NCBI GenBank assembly: GCA_905221605.1
Contig: CAJNDS010002710.1
Location: 211,027-275,026 of the forward strand
Reading direction: 5' to 3'
Origin: Symbiodinium natans
Lineage: Eukaryota > Sar > Dinophyceae > Suessiales > Symbiodiniaceae
Length of the DNA stretch: 64,000 nucleotides
Shown here: piece after piece, positions 10,314 to 20,769 of the stretch
Numbering within the stretch: position 1 is the stretch's first letter
How the letters are laid out: each line of letters begins with the position of its first letter
Notes under the pieces: generated by a model
What the model saw: only the letters and a program-made list of their open reading frames with translations
Told to the model about the DNA's origin: nothing
Database searches by the model: none
Program-made: the position numbers and the translations under genes

Positions 10314-10596
10314 GTGTGGTAACAGGAATAGCTGGACGTGCTGAATTCTGACCATCAGCATGCAGGCCTCCATGCTAGAAACAACTCCAGGGCTGTGGGA
10401 AATGAGCCGCTTGCGGTGTACAACACTTTCGGCTCGAACCCGATCCTACTCAGACTGCTGTTGCTACTACTGCCGCTCTTGCTACCTTTGCTACTGCTGC
10501 TAAAACCGGAAGTCCACTCTGCTGCTTCCAAGCTTGCTTATCATGCATGTTTACCATGTCGTCAGTTCATAAAGCAGGGGAAGGAGAGGTTAGAGC

Positions 10597-10945
10597 TTAA
10601 GTTGCACCCGCGTCGGTTGGCGTTAGACCTCTACCCTTTTGTGCCGCCAAGATGTACAGCGGACACAGCAAAACAGCTTCTTTGGTTCGGGACACGCCTC
10701 TCTCTGGGACCACAGCTCTGTCTTTGGCTTTCGGCCCTCTGTCGGCAGACCCACTCAGTCGCAGGTAAATCTCAACCTGGGCAAAGAGCTCCGGGGGCAA
10801 GCATCCCTAAACCCTAAACCCTAAACCCTAAACCCTGGACCCTAAACCCTAAACCCTGTTGTTGCTGAGGCAATTTAGCATCAACAGCCCTGGGCTCAGG
10901 CGCATTCTTCCAGAGGCCACCACCTCCAAATCCGACAAACTCGGG
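10597..10945 (-). CDS. exons of an unrecognised protein flanking a TTTAGGG tract
   Basis: Exon 10856-10945 follows TTTGCAG and reads PEFVGFGGGGLWKNAPEPRA...KLPQQQQ. After the tract the frame GCLPPELFAQVEIYLRLS runs to a stop at 10597. The tract supplies the only sequence between them, so its units must provide the splice sites, but phase leaves the precise border open. No family recognised. Confidence 0.4.
10806..10857 (-). repeat. TTTAGGG tract between exons
   Basis: Seven units with one GTCCAGG variant, in the TTTAGGG sense relative to the flanking minus-strand exons. Confidence 0.9.
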
Positions 10946-10964
10946 CTGCAAACGACGGTTTCAA

Positions 10965-11176
10965 GTTGGGATGTTCCCCCTTTTATACTAACCCAGAGAG
11001 CACAACACCCCTCAATTAAGGAATATAGCGTAAATCATAAAGGGATCCTTATTATGATTTCAGGAATATTCCTTAATTGAGGGGTATTGGGCTCTTTGGG
11101 AACAGTCCTTAGTAGGGATTCTCGTACCCCAAGCATAATCCCTATTAAGGACCGTATAAGGGGGAACATCCCAACC
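10965..11176. repeat. nested palindromes (outer element with copy 4 inside)
   Basis: Outer arms are TTGGGATGTTCCCCCTTTTA (10966) and its complement ending at 11175. Inside are palindromic element copy 4 (10992-11100) and a smaller palindrome (11104-11152, CCTTAGTAGGGATT and inverse). This is three inverted-repeat units nested or side by side. Confidence 0.8.
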
Positions 11177-12411
11177 TAGGTCTCACACGGAGCTTAGCTA
11201 TGTGGCCTGGCAGATGTCAGAGGCCCAATGGATTGTCCGGCACAGTCCGGGCTGCTTCATCTGCCCGCTTGCGCAGGTACTTGCCAACCTGAGCGGCGGG
11301 CGGCAAAACGCGAAGTCTAGCAAAGCATCGCCTCAGCTTCACTTGCCCTTACCACTACTTGCTTAAGAACACCCCCCCCCCCCCCCCCAAAAAAAAAACA
11401 AAAGAAAAGTGAAAATCCCCTTGAGCTTACAGACTGAGACAAACCAACAAACCAACTCATTTTCAAGCCTCGAAGCAAGATCCGAAACCAAATCCCAAAC
11501 CACAAGCAAGGCAAGTACCGGACTGCCAGACTCAACACATACAAGGTGTTCTCCATCTTCGTGCCTTTGTCCGGAGCTCGGCAAAGACAGCAAGAGCCAG
11601 AAGCTTCGTACCTCGGTTGCGCAACACTTTGTTCACATGCCCTGACCATCAGTCCGACCTTGTCTTGCACCTTGCTGCTTCCAGAAACTGGATGCTGCCA
11701 ACATACCTCTTTCGTTCAGGTGGATGCCGTCGTCTGCAAAATAGCTTCTCTTGGCTAGAGTTGGTCCTGCAAAAAAAAGGACAGACCATGGAGCTCAGGT
11801 CAGAATTCTAGTCGGCACTGCGCCGCTTTTAGGGTGTGCTAAAAGCCCTAAGAAGAAAGATGCAGCAACGTCTTCATGCGAAATAGGCACATAGTCATGT
11901 GGGCCAGAGGAAGACAATTGTCTGAGCTGTAAAATCAAGGATGGCAACATGTCATCCTGGGAAATGTGCAGTGCGTAAAGGCATCCTCCCACGTGGGAGG
12001 CAAAATGACATTAGCAGGCCACCATATAACTATCCGACGACCCCCTTTGGCTGTCTAGACGCAAAGCTGATGCTTGTCGGTTTATCTGTTCCTTGGTGTT
12101 CCTGAATGTGCAACTTCACACAACTTCTGCAGCAGCGTTTCGCAAGCAGAAAATAAGGCTCGGCCTCCGAGAAGATCGAACGCCTCCATCAAAGATGTAT
12201 GGGCCTGTGAACAGTGCACAGAGCATGCTCCCGTCACGGTTCGACGGCACTCCCCAAGGCCGCAACAAGCAGCTCGGGTGGCACGGTGGTCCGGCCACGC
12301 TTTGCCTGCTAAACTGGACGCACTTCTTTGTCCCTTTAACGCATCTTTGCTCGCGCAGGTCCGTGCAGCCTGCTTCTCCATCGGCTCGTTGATGGCACCT
12401 GGCACATGAGC
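11177..12411. other. spacer
   Basis: Contains a C-run/A-run (11372-11400) beside a lone TTGCTTAAGAAC palindrome end. No exon supported; open frames here mirror each other on both strands. Confidence 0.4.
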
Positions 12412-13037
12412 TTACTGTTGCTGTCCTCGTATACATTCTACTGCTCGTCTTGCATCGACAATCAGCTGCTGCATCCATTGGGGCGCCAGACGCTCCGATG
12501 CTACTGCAACTCGGCGAACAGCATCCGGCAGAGCCCGGTTGACCACCTCCTCGGCACAAGATGCATCGATGCCTTCGTTTTGCACCTGCTTTGCCGATGC
12601 CTACGTCAACTTCCTTGCCTGCAGCACGTCCAGGGACTCCGAGTAGGCTGGTGGAGGGGTCACCAGCACCGCCTGAGGCCTGGGCTCCAGACCTCAGAGT
12701 GGAGACAGCAACTTTGGCTATAGCGCAAACATCGCAGCTCGATCGTATACCGTGGCTGTCGGGATCTGGACGTTCCAGAAACTGGAGGCAGAGATCTCGG
12801 TAGTCCTGCGATGATTTCAACTTGGGGAAAGGCTTTGACCCTATGGAGACTCGTGGAGGCTTCTGTACTGGACTCGAGACATTGCTAGTCAAAGCTGGTC
12901 CGACTGGCACGTGTGACATCAGCCTTGCATCGTCCCATTTTTCAGGCAGATGCCATCAGTCAATCTTTGACGGACGGCGAAGGAGTTGGGGATGGGGCTG
13001 TTGTCAATGTTGAAGGACTCTCTGCCCCAAGACCTGC
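12412..13037 (-). CDS. unrecognised protein, 3' exons
   Basis: Exons 12919-13037 (RSWGRESFNIDNSPIPNSFA...), 12727-12805 (TTEISASSFWNVQIPTATVY...AAMF), 12619-12672 (AVLVTPPPAYSESLDVLQ) and 12412-12585 (VQNEGIDASCAEEVVNRALP... ending GQQQ, stop TAA). The last three join in phase 0. Donors of the second and third are GC. The final intron would be only 33 nt (12586-12618, GCAAGG...AGCAG); the alternative is an in-frame TAG. The join between the first and second exons is not resolved. The C-terminus is strongly helical. A telomeric tract lies just upstream of the first exon. No family recognised. Confidence 0.5.
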
Positions 13038-13049
13038 CTGAAATCCTAC

Positions 13050-13111
13050 CCTAAACCCTGAACCCTGAACCTTAAACCCTAAACCCTACTAAACCCTAAA
13101 CCCTAACCCCA
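13050..13111 (-). repeat. telomeric tract, degenerate
   Basis: CCCTAAA units with CCCTGAA and TACTAAA variants, directly upstream (minus sense) of the exon 12919-13037, whose acceptor GGATTTCAG follows it. Confidence 0.9.
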
Positions 13112-14412
13112 AGACTGGCTGCAAAGCCACATGGCCTCATGGGCCTCTCTGGGGGAGTGAAGACATCTTTCAAAGCAGTGGGGCGTCCGTCTTCACAACG
13201 TTCTGAGAAAAACGATCTTCACTCGGCAACAGGCTGCATTGTGAGCCATTTTAGGAGGCCGAGGGCGCTCTCTCCTGCTTGGAGCGCCCACTCGGGGGGG
13301 GAGATCTGCGAAGCACGAAGTAGTGCTGGGGACTGGTTACTCGAACTGTGCCAACCTGTGCCCTGAAGGTTTTGAAGGGTTTTTGGAAGGGTTTTTGTTG
13401 TATGCGACGGCGTGCAGGCTGCAAGATTCGCAGCCGCTTCATTCTTTGCTCATTTCTTCTTGTCCACCTTCTTCCGCAACCTTCAGCTTATTACATTATA
13501 CTACATTATACTACATATATTCTATTCATATTATATACAGTATTATAGTGTATCATGATAAAACATGTGGACTGGACTCCGTGTCGGAAACATCGCCCCA
13601 GCTCTGAGTAGCCCGCTCTTCGACTTTGGCCTCATCGTATTCGGCTTGCTTGGACTGGGCCATCTGATTCATGATGGAGACCTGAAGCCCAGAAGCCAAC
13701 AACCGGGCAGAGGTTGTGGGCTGGAGTGGCTGAGTCACCAACTACGAAGTAAAGTACGAGGCTCACAACGAAGAGCTCCCAGCACACCTGGGTTGGCTGA
13801 GAATGATGCTAAGCTTTCCGGGCTCGAATCTCAAAGAAGGCAGCAACTGTAGCCAATCGCAGCTGTCCAATCGATGTTAAAGCAAAGTAGTTGAGCGAAT
13901 CTCACCCTGAAACCCGGCAATCTGTCACAGACGCTCGCTTCAGATGTCGAGACTCGAGAGGCGGGGAGGGAGGAGGGGAAGGGGAGGGAGCCGGGCCCAG
14001 AGAAATGGAGGCAGCCTATATGCAGCCTAGGCACTTTCAGAAAACCTGCAAAATGTATGGCTGGACAATCGCAACACCACGATGCACAACTGCTCCACAA
14101 GACTGGTCTACTTACCCCACTACACACTACACGTCTCAATCCAAAGAGGCTCAAAAAGCACCAGTCATGTCTGGGACTTGCATGGGACGCCGAGTGGCTG
14201 GTAGGTGCACCAGGATCTAATGATGACAAGGAAATTTTCCCATCCTCGTTTACAGTTTGAGACAGGAATCTCAATGAATACAGCAGTATTCCACGGCGAT
14301 TGCTCAAGTGGCCACTGTCAATCTGAACATGCAGTCCAAGCGTCTGTTCGTGAGGCTGCCATCTGCATCTCAGATACTTCGATGGCCTGATGACACACAC
14401 CCACGTTTGCAC
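13112..14412. other. spacer downstream of the VMP1-like gene
   Basis: AT-rich patch at 13484-13560 and otherwise unremarkable sequence. No exon supported. Confidence 0.4.
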
Positions 14413-16930
14413 TTAAATGAAAGCCGAGCTCAAGCAAACCAGTGGGATGCTTTGAGTATCCCTGACGACGGTCTTCCGTGTTTGCTGGATGGCCTTGTCG
14501 CCGTTCATGTCCCACGCCTGCATGACTCGCTCTGCAATCTCGTGGGCCTTGTCCTCCGTGTGGTACCTCGGTTTGATGCCGTTCTTCGTTTGCGGCATCG
14601 TGACTAAACTAGTCACCACGACCGCAAACGCAGCACTCGCTGGAAGCGCTGCTCTCGACGAGGTGCAGCTGCAGAACCTCCTCTAACACGAGCCTCTTGT
14701 CGTGGTCATTCGTGAACAGGTGCTCCGGCGGAAATCCTCAGCAAGTGTGTCATCGTGTCTCAGGTGCATCTCGCATGTGCCTCAGCAGATACTCCGGTGC
14801 AGAGGAGTTGCTGGACTGCTGCTGAAACTTTGCCAGGAGCTTGGCTCGCAATCCGGCCACCTTGGCATCGTTCCAATATCTTCTTGCCGGAATGGAGTTC
14901 TACATGTTGTGGTGCATGCGAGAATATGCGACATCATGCCACAACCGATGTTGAATGCTGAAGGTGAGCAGTAGCTTCTGGACAGCATTGGGGCGTGGGG
15001 GCGTAAGCATGCCGTCATCGCAATTCGCAGCTGAAGCGCTTTCAGGGACACTTTCAAGGTCAGGGCACACGAAGGCACTTTATCACAGATAGGTCTCGCA
15101 CCCCCTGACCTTAATCATCCATCAAACCCCTCAACGGCCCATCACACCGTCCAACACCAACTTCCTCAGCAGGATAGTTGCCGCATCATGCACCGTATAA
15201 TCACTTAAAGGGTATATAATCCCTTAAAGGGTATATATAGGGCCCTCCTTCCCTCATTCCCTACTAAGAACCTTTAATCCTCACAGGTGCCACGCCCGTC
15301 CAAAGCCGCCATCTTAAGCAAGACAGTTGCCGCGTCATGCTGCGCTACTTGCCGTATTTGCAGCCTCTGGAAACTCAGAAATGCTGCCATTTACAATATT
15401 TGCAGCAGATGCAACCTACCCACAAACCAACAAAATGTAGGATACTATAAACACAAAAACTGCAAAACCCCCCAGCTGCCCGCATGGCTCACAGATTCTC
15501 GATTGAGCTGCGACTCAAAAACTGAACTCGTGCCGATAAGAAGCCTTCGTACTGATCTGGAAGTTCTGGCCAGAGACCGCCTGGTTAGCAGCTTGCACAA
15601 CCCAAACCTCAGAAGGATTTTTTGCTCAATGGCCTCTACCACGCCATTGAGGTAGTCGAAGCCTTTCAGCATGACCTCCCCAACTCGATGTGGCCGGGCA
15701 GACGGAATGTCATGAGTCCTTGGGGGGCCGTGCCTGGAAGGCAGCAGACCCGAAAAGGTTCACGAAAACCACCGCCTGGCCATTGACCTTCACCACGCCC
15801 TTGCCTGATTCATCTCCGAAGATCTCGGAGCTCACAAGGGGGGCCCGAATTCTGCTCGTGCTGCAGGCCTAGTGCAGTAGCGATGAAGAAGGTCCAGAAG
15901 GGCATCATCAGGTACCCACAGCACATGCCTTGGTACAAAACCGAGGGCGAGGGAAGCTGGCTGCCCCTGTCACCTTTTGAGAACATCAACCCTAAACCCT
16001 AAACCCTCAACCCTCAACCCTAAACCCTAAACCCTGCACCTACACCAAACATCTTCCAAGCTGCCACACATGTCAAAGGCAGCATTTGGCCAGGACCTGT
16101 TGAAGTCTCAAACGAGAGCATGGACGCAAGACTGACAAGACACAGGCTTCAAAGCCATCCAGCACAAGAAGGTTCCCTCCCAGAGAACTGAGGAGGTGGG
16201 CGCTAGAAGGAAGATTCCCAGAAAGCCGTGCTTCTCCGTGAAGTTCACCTCGGTAAAGGATGCTAACGAACAACATGCCAAGCCGTCTGTAGCCTTTGCT
16301 TGAGACAAGCAACAGTCCACAGCTTCATCCGGCTGAAGAGATCCGTCTTACCCTTGGCCTCCTCGCAAAAACCCTAAACCCTAAACCCCCTAACCCTAAA
16401 CACTAAACCCTAAACCCTAAACCCTAAACCCAAAGTCAAGAAGCTTGGGAGGCGGGCTTCATCAACATCTGTTTTGAGGCGAGGGATCAACAACTTGCAG
16501 GTCTTCTTGCCTCCATCTCCTTTGCAAACTCCTCATCTGTTGAGCCAGACAGGCGAGCCGCCTCCACACGCGACGCGCGAACACATCAGGTGAGACAAAA
16601 AAAAGCCCTTACAGCGACTCTTACGCAGTCTTGGAAAGTCTTTGGGAAGAGCTAGCGCCTTGGACACAAGGTACGGAGGCCTCAGAAGAAGCTCATGACA
16701 CCGTGAAGATTGATGACTCGAGGATCCAGACAATTCTGTTCCGTTACAAAGACTGCCCAGCTGCTGCCAAGCTGCAGCTCCCCGACTGCAGTGCCGAAAC
16801 CCCACAGCATGCAAGGAATTGTCACCTGACTGGATTATTAATGAACTCAATTCTTAGGGAACATGACGTCACGGGACACCTGCGGACTTGAGACTCGGCC
16901 TGCCTTTGCCCACAGATTCAAGAATGTGAC
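14413..16930 (-). CDS. VMP1: VMP1/TMEM41-type VTT-domain membrane protein, 12 exons
   Basis: Exons 16904-16930, 16776-16825, 16659-16680, 16511-16561, 16314-16361, 16202-16248, 16065-16096, 15869-15928, 15734-15804, 15608-15675, 14781-14879 and 14413-14635 total 798 nt, all in phase, with stop TAA at 14413. The peptide matches the family block by block: LWAK|VTIPCMLWGFGTAVGE|LPPY..., AARLSGSTDEEFAKEME, TEKHGFLGIFLLA|SWPNAAFD, CGYLMMPFWTFFIATALG|KG. VMP1 is an ER multispanning scramblase needed for autophagosome formation; that function is family knowledge. The C-terminal exon adds a hydrophobic segment (AAFAVVVTSLVTM) and an EF-hand-like DMNGDKA. The N-terminal membrane region was not located. 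Nine of eleven donors are GC, and one exon is only 22 nt. Two introns contain TTTAGGG tracts. The last exons (15608 downstream) rest on phase more than on homology. Confidence 0.82.
15990..16035 (-). repeat. telomeric tract in VMP1-like intron 15929-16064
   Basis: Six units (TTTAGGG and TTGAGGG in the gene sense) in a 136-nt GC-AG intron that splits the conserved PNAAFDMCG/CGYLMMPFW block. Confidence 0.95.
16367..16430 (-). repeat. telomeric tract in VMP1-like intron 16362-16510
   Basis: Eight to nine units in the TTTAGGG sense of the gene, in a 149-nt GC-AG intron between STDEEFAKEME and EAKGKTDLFSRM. Confidence 0.95.
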
Positions 16931-17269
16931 CTGGCAAGGCAAGGGCCAGCAAATCTGGGCCTAAACCCGAGCTCGTGGCTTATGATCACGCCGCACAGCT
17001 TTCTCATCCGGAAGGTTCGTGACAAGGTGCAGTGCTGTCGTCGAAAGGAGCTGTGGTGGTGCTGCAATCTAGCTTGCAGGGGTGCTGGTACCACGGTATG
17101 AGTCCTTACCCACATGGCGCAGCAACCAGAACCCTCACAACTACCATGAGCATGGCCGCAAGCATCCATAAGCCAAGCATCCGGTGGTTGTGTGGCAGCT
17201 TTCCGCAGCGCTGACAACTTGCAGAACGTGGGGGAAAAGGAACATCATACCTCCAGTGCGATCACACGT
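16931..17269. other. gap between genes, 5' part of VMP1-like gene expected here
   Basis: The N-terminal exons of the VMP1-like gene should lie upstream on the minus strand, but none could be recognised in this stretch. Confidence 0.3.
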
Positions 17270-17727
17270 CTACTTCTCATAAGTTCTAAACTTCAAGAAA
17301 CCCTCAAACTTGAACACCATGAGTTCAGCTGTGCAAACCGCCTGAATGCAGGCCGGTTCCGAAACCGACCTGCCATGGTCTGAGAAGTGCAGTACAACAA
17401 CTCGCCACTCGCTGGGCAAATGGAGGCAGGCTGACAGAGGACAAGACGCCAAGAAGGATCCACCATGCAGCCTTGACAGGAGAAACCCCTAAACCCTAAA
17501 CCCTAAGCCCTAAACCCTAAGCCCTAAAACTACCCAGCATCAGAATCCTCTCGTGCCCCGTCAGGCACTCTATTTTTTCCTTTCCAGCCTGCTTCAGAGC
17601 AAAGCAAATCCCTAAACCCTAAACCCTCAACCCTAAAGCCTAAACCCTCAACCCTAGACCTCTCCTCTTTGGCTGCCAGCTCCAAGTACCACAGTGGCGC
17701 CGCAGCCTTCACCCCGCAAACAGGTGC
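17270..17727 (-). CDS. three-exon unrecognised protein with a 48-nt TTTAGGG intron
   Basis: Exons 17660-17727 (APVCGVKAAAPLWYLELAAK), 17534-17611 (DLLCSEAGWKGKNRVPDGAR...) and 17270-17411 (EWRVVVLHFSDHGRSVSEPA..., stop TAG). All joins are in phase. Intron 17612-17659 runs GTCTAGGG...TTTAG, is 48 nt and lacks stops in the exon frame, so retention would add 16 residues. Intron 17412-17533 starts GTAGTT, passes a telomeric tract and ends TTTGCCCAG. A further tract (17747-17817) lies just upstream of exon one. No family recognised. Confidence 0.55.
17612..17659 (-). repeat. 48-nt intron built of TTTAGGG-like units
   Basis: In gene sense: GTCTAGGG, TTGAGGG, TTTAGGC, TTTAGGG, TTGAGGG, TTTAGGG, TTTAG. 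Exon borders AG|GTCTAG and TTTAG|GG. A second tract (17487-17527) lies in the next intron. Confidence 0.8.
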
Positions 17728-17746
17728 CTGGCTCACAGCATGCGTA

Positions 17747-17817
17747 GGGCTTAGGGTTGAGGGTTGAGGGTTTAGTAGGGTTTAGGGTTTAGGGTTTAGG
17801 GTTTAGGGTTTAGGGAG
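17747..17817 (+). repeat. TTTAGGG tract
   Basis: Nine units, upstream of the 17.3-17.7 kb minus-strand gene and in antisense orientation to it. Confidence 0.9.
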
Positions 17818-18810
17818 TAGGAAAAGCTAGGTGTTCATTCGATTTGTTAAGACTCAAAAAAGTTGCAAACAAATTTGGCAACAGATGTTCGTATGCGCTG
17901 CCGGGCAGCTACATCCAGCCGAACGCACACTTGGATCTGTAAATCCACGGTCCCACAAAAACAAATCTGCGCATGGCAAAACGACTGTTTCTGCTCAGTT
18001 AACATTACGGGCAATGCCATACTTAACGTTGAAGATGTTGTAGTCAACATTACAAAAGTTCACGTTACAGTTGAGGTTGGCATTGCCACTGGCTGCTAAA
18101 AAAGAACAGTTCAGACTTCTTGACATGTCGGCGTCTAGTGAACAAGCTCAAGAACCCCCACTTCAGCCATTGCAAAAACCGGCGAGTAAACAAATTTATA
18201 GGTTTGAGGGCGTAGAACTGAGACACAAGCTAATGCAGAGACAACCACAGACGCGGAGCTACGACGCGATGAGGAAGAGCGGCTGCCTCCCGAAAACCCG
18301 ACCGTAGAGGCCGGGGCTACAGAGTCAGGATCGGCCAAAAGCCGAGGAGATAACAAGAGGAGCTCAATTCACCCCAAGCTAGGCTCCTCGGTTTGTCCGG
18401 AGGCGACGCCGTGCAAAAGCTCTCAGGCAGGGTGTTTGGCCTAAACTCCCAACCCTAAACATTTCAAACGTGTTCCAACTACGGCGCATCGGCTCAGAAA
18501 AGCAGTCTGGCTGGAACGTTTGAGAATCGGGGATTTCGAGCCTTGAGGGGCTTCACGGTCCGGAGTTTAGGCGTTGCCTTAGGCCAGCTGGCCAACGAAG
18601 CCACAGCCATTGGCCCACTTGCAAAGCGTGATTGCTCAACAGAACATTCTCCTTCCTGCACCAGTGCAGCACCACGCACGCCATGCGTTCAGGAGGTAGG
18701 AGGGTTTGAAGGGGACCAGGGCAGGTCCTAGGGCGGGTCTCACGGAGGTTTACAAGTAGGTCCGGGTGTGAGAAGGGTACGTGGGAGCACAGCCTGGCAA
18801 CCCCGCAGCA
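17818..18810. other. spacer
   Basis: Open frames exist on both strands (plus 18071-18307 is the best), but none has splice support. Confidence 0.3.
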
Positions 18811-19522
18811 TCAGATTGCGGCTCCTCTCTCAAGCGGTTCGGGCAAGTGCCTGGAGACCACTCCCAACGTAGCTTTCTTGAGCCTCTGCTCGCTAGCTCT
18901 GGCTCCACACAGCGACAACCTTCGGAAGCTGCTGTCCCTGAAGTCGGGAACATCGGCGAAACGAGCTTCGAACAAGGGCTTGTCCCGTGGAAGCTGCCCA
19001 AGAGCCGAGGAGTATCATGGACATGGGGGCGAAAGGGAAAAAGGGAAGCGAGCCCCCCAGAGCCGTCTAATCAAAATGCAGCATGACGCGGTATAAACCC
19101 AGAGAGCCCAATACCCCTTAATTAAGGAATAGAGCTTAAATGATAAAGGGATCCTTATTATGATCTAAGGAATATTCCTTAGTTAAGGGGTATTGGGCTC
19201 TTTGGGAACTCACAGCACTGGGAGGAGCTTCCAACGGGGAAGGGAGCTGTCCATTGTCCCACTCAGCATTGGAACAGGTGCTGCAGGCAAAGGGGGGTGA
19301 CCAATCATCCAGGTTCAGGGGGTTCAGGTTGTGGCTCAACACACGACCCCGGAAATCCGAATTTGTTCGAGCCATCACCCTCGGATCCCTCGGCGATGTG
19401 CCGATGAACTGGATGACTTCTTCCTGAGACCCTGCGGTGATCAAGGAGCCCATGTCCGAGGCAGCCAATGCTCTCAAGCGGCACAAGCGCAAGAGTTCAT
19501 AAACATGGCCCCTCAGCCAAAC
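18811..19522 (-). CDS. two-exon 3' part of an unrecognised protein
   Basis: Exon 19214-19522 (103 codons, after GATCGTCAG) reads VWLRGHVYELLRLCRLRALA..., then QEEVIQFIGTSPRDPRVMAR and a Cys pair FACSTC. It ends at a GTGAGT donor. Exon 18811-18993 follows CTCTTGGGCAG, reads LPRDKPLFEARFADVPDFRD... and stops with TGA. The phase is 0 on both sides. The 220-nt intron 18994-19213 contains palindromic element copy 5, whose edge is 7 nt from the donor. No family recognised. Confidence 0.65.
19098..19206. repeat. palindromic MITE-like element, copy 5
   Basis: Same ends and TTAATTAAGG/TTAGTTAAGG arms as copies 1-4. It lies within the intron 18994-19213. Confidence 0.9.
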
Positions 19523-19794
19523 CTGACGATCAGTTCACATTCGAGACGATGGTACACAAGTACATCACCTTGCTTCTAAGGCAAGACTAAACTCAAGCTG
19601 GCTTTGGGTTAGCTATTTTGTGCATATATAGATCTGAAAACACGCAGCATGATTCACAATGAAGCAAAACACCTGACAGAACTACATGATCCGCGGCGCG
19701 AGACCGCCGGTGGTGCGTTTTGAGGATTTACAAGTCTGAAATCTGAAACACTGGCAGGCGCGGAAATTGCATACGTCCTGAAAAAGTGTCTTCC

Positions 19795-19852
19795 CTAAAC
19801 CCTAAACCCTAAACCCTAAACCCTAAACCCTAAACCCTAAACCCTAAACCCT
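19795..19852 (-). repeat. telomeric tract
   Basis: Eight perfect CCCTAAA units with no resolved exon neighbours. Confidence 0.95.
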
Positions 19853-19946
19853 GTTTTGTTCAAACTCCTTGGTTCATTGCTTGGTCTCATCAGGAGGGTC
19901 CGCCCCACTTTGTGAAGCTACGTGGAGCCCGGCCTCCGGCGTGATT

Positions 19947-20054
19947 AGGGTTTAGGGTTTAGGGTTTCGGGTTTAGGGTTTAGGGTTTAGGGTTTAGGGT
20001 TTAGGGTTTAGGGTTTAGGGTTTAGGGTTTAGGGTTTAGGGTTTAGGGTTTAGG
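19947..20054 (+). repeat. TTTAGGG tract
   Basis: Fifteen units with one TTTCGGG variant. It begins 4 nt beyond the end of the minus-strand exon at 20059, whose donor is GCATCC. Confidence 0.95.
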
Positions 20055-20058
20055 ATGC

Positions 20059-20254
20059 CTTGAGTGTGTTTCTCGAAGTCTAGTTTGGCGAGCCCCTTTT
20101 TTTGCGGGTCGTGAAACGAACTGGTGCTTGTCTTTTCCCCGCTTTCGTACAATTCGCCCTTTACAGTGAACTTTACAGCTTTGCTGTACGTTGTGTGATT
20201 GTACTGTTTGTTCTCGGGGTTTAGCTTCGTCTGCACCTGCGTTTGGTCGCCATT
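20059..20254 (-). CDS. exon of an unrecognised beta-rich protein
   Basis: Reads NGDQTQVQTKLNPENKQYNH, then TYSKAVKFTVKGELYESGEK and FHDPQKKGLAKLDFEKHTQG, ending CAAG|GCATCC (GC donor) where a telomeric tract begins. The same frame extends upstream (YNHDFGLISFE) to about 20290 before a TGA, so the 5' border is uncertain. No family recognised. Confidence 0.5.
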
Positions 20255-20769
20255 TCCTTCGAATGAAATCAGTCCGAAGTCGTGATTGTAGGTGCAGATT
20301 TCGCGTCAACTGCCCCCAACCTCAGAACGACATCACTTGGCCTTTCTAGGGACTGGGCTTGCCATCCTTGGTTTGGCAAGCTGTTGCGACTGTGCTTTTG
20401 TAGCACCACTGAACCCCACCGCGCTTGTGGTAAAACAGACTGCGCGTCTGCTACCTTGGATTTGCCTTACGTGTATTCTGTCGAGTTGTAAATATTCCGC
20501 CTCAAGGGAGGAATTTGGCAAACACAGATTTTGCAAATGAGGCCCAAGACTAAGGCTAAGGAGCCTCATAAGCTTTACGAAAGAAAGTGTAAAGAAAAAT
20601 GGGTCCCCCCCCCAAACCCCCGACCCCCCAACAGAAACAGAAAAACATGCCAAAAAATGCCCCAAACCACACGGGCGGGCAGGCGCCGCGGGCCAACTAC
20701 ATGAACAAAAAACAACCACTAAAAGGGGCCTCTACGTGGATTCGAGCACTGGACAGATTGGGTATTGCA

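Noticed and set aside
12116-12919. A 267-codon minus-strand ORF
   Set aside because: A different frame on the same strand gives three exons with better composition and in-phase splice sites.
14413-15078. A minus-strand processed pseudogene with in-frame stops and frameshifts
   Set aside because: At first one frame with several stops looked like a decayed gene. Splicing with GC donors gives 12 exons in phase ending at 14413, so the stops fall in introns of the VMP1-like gene.
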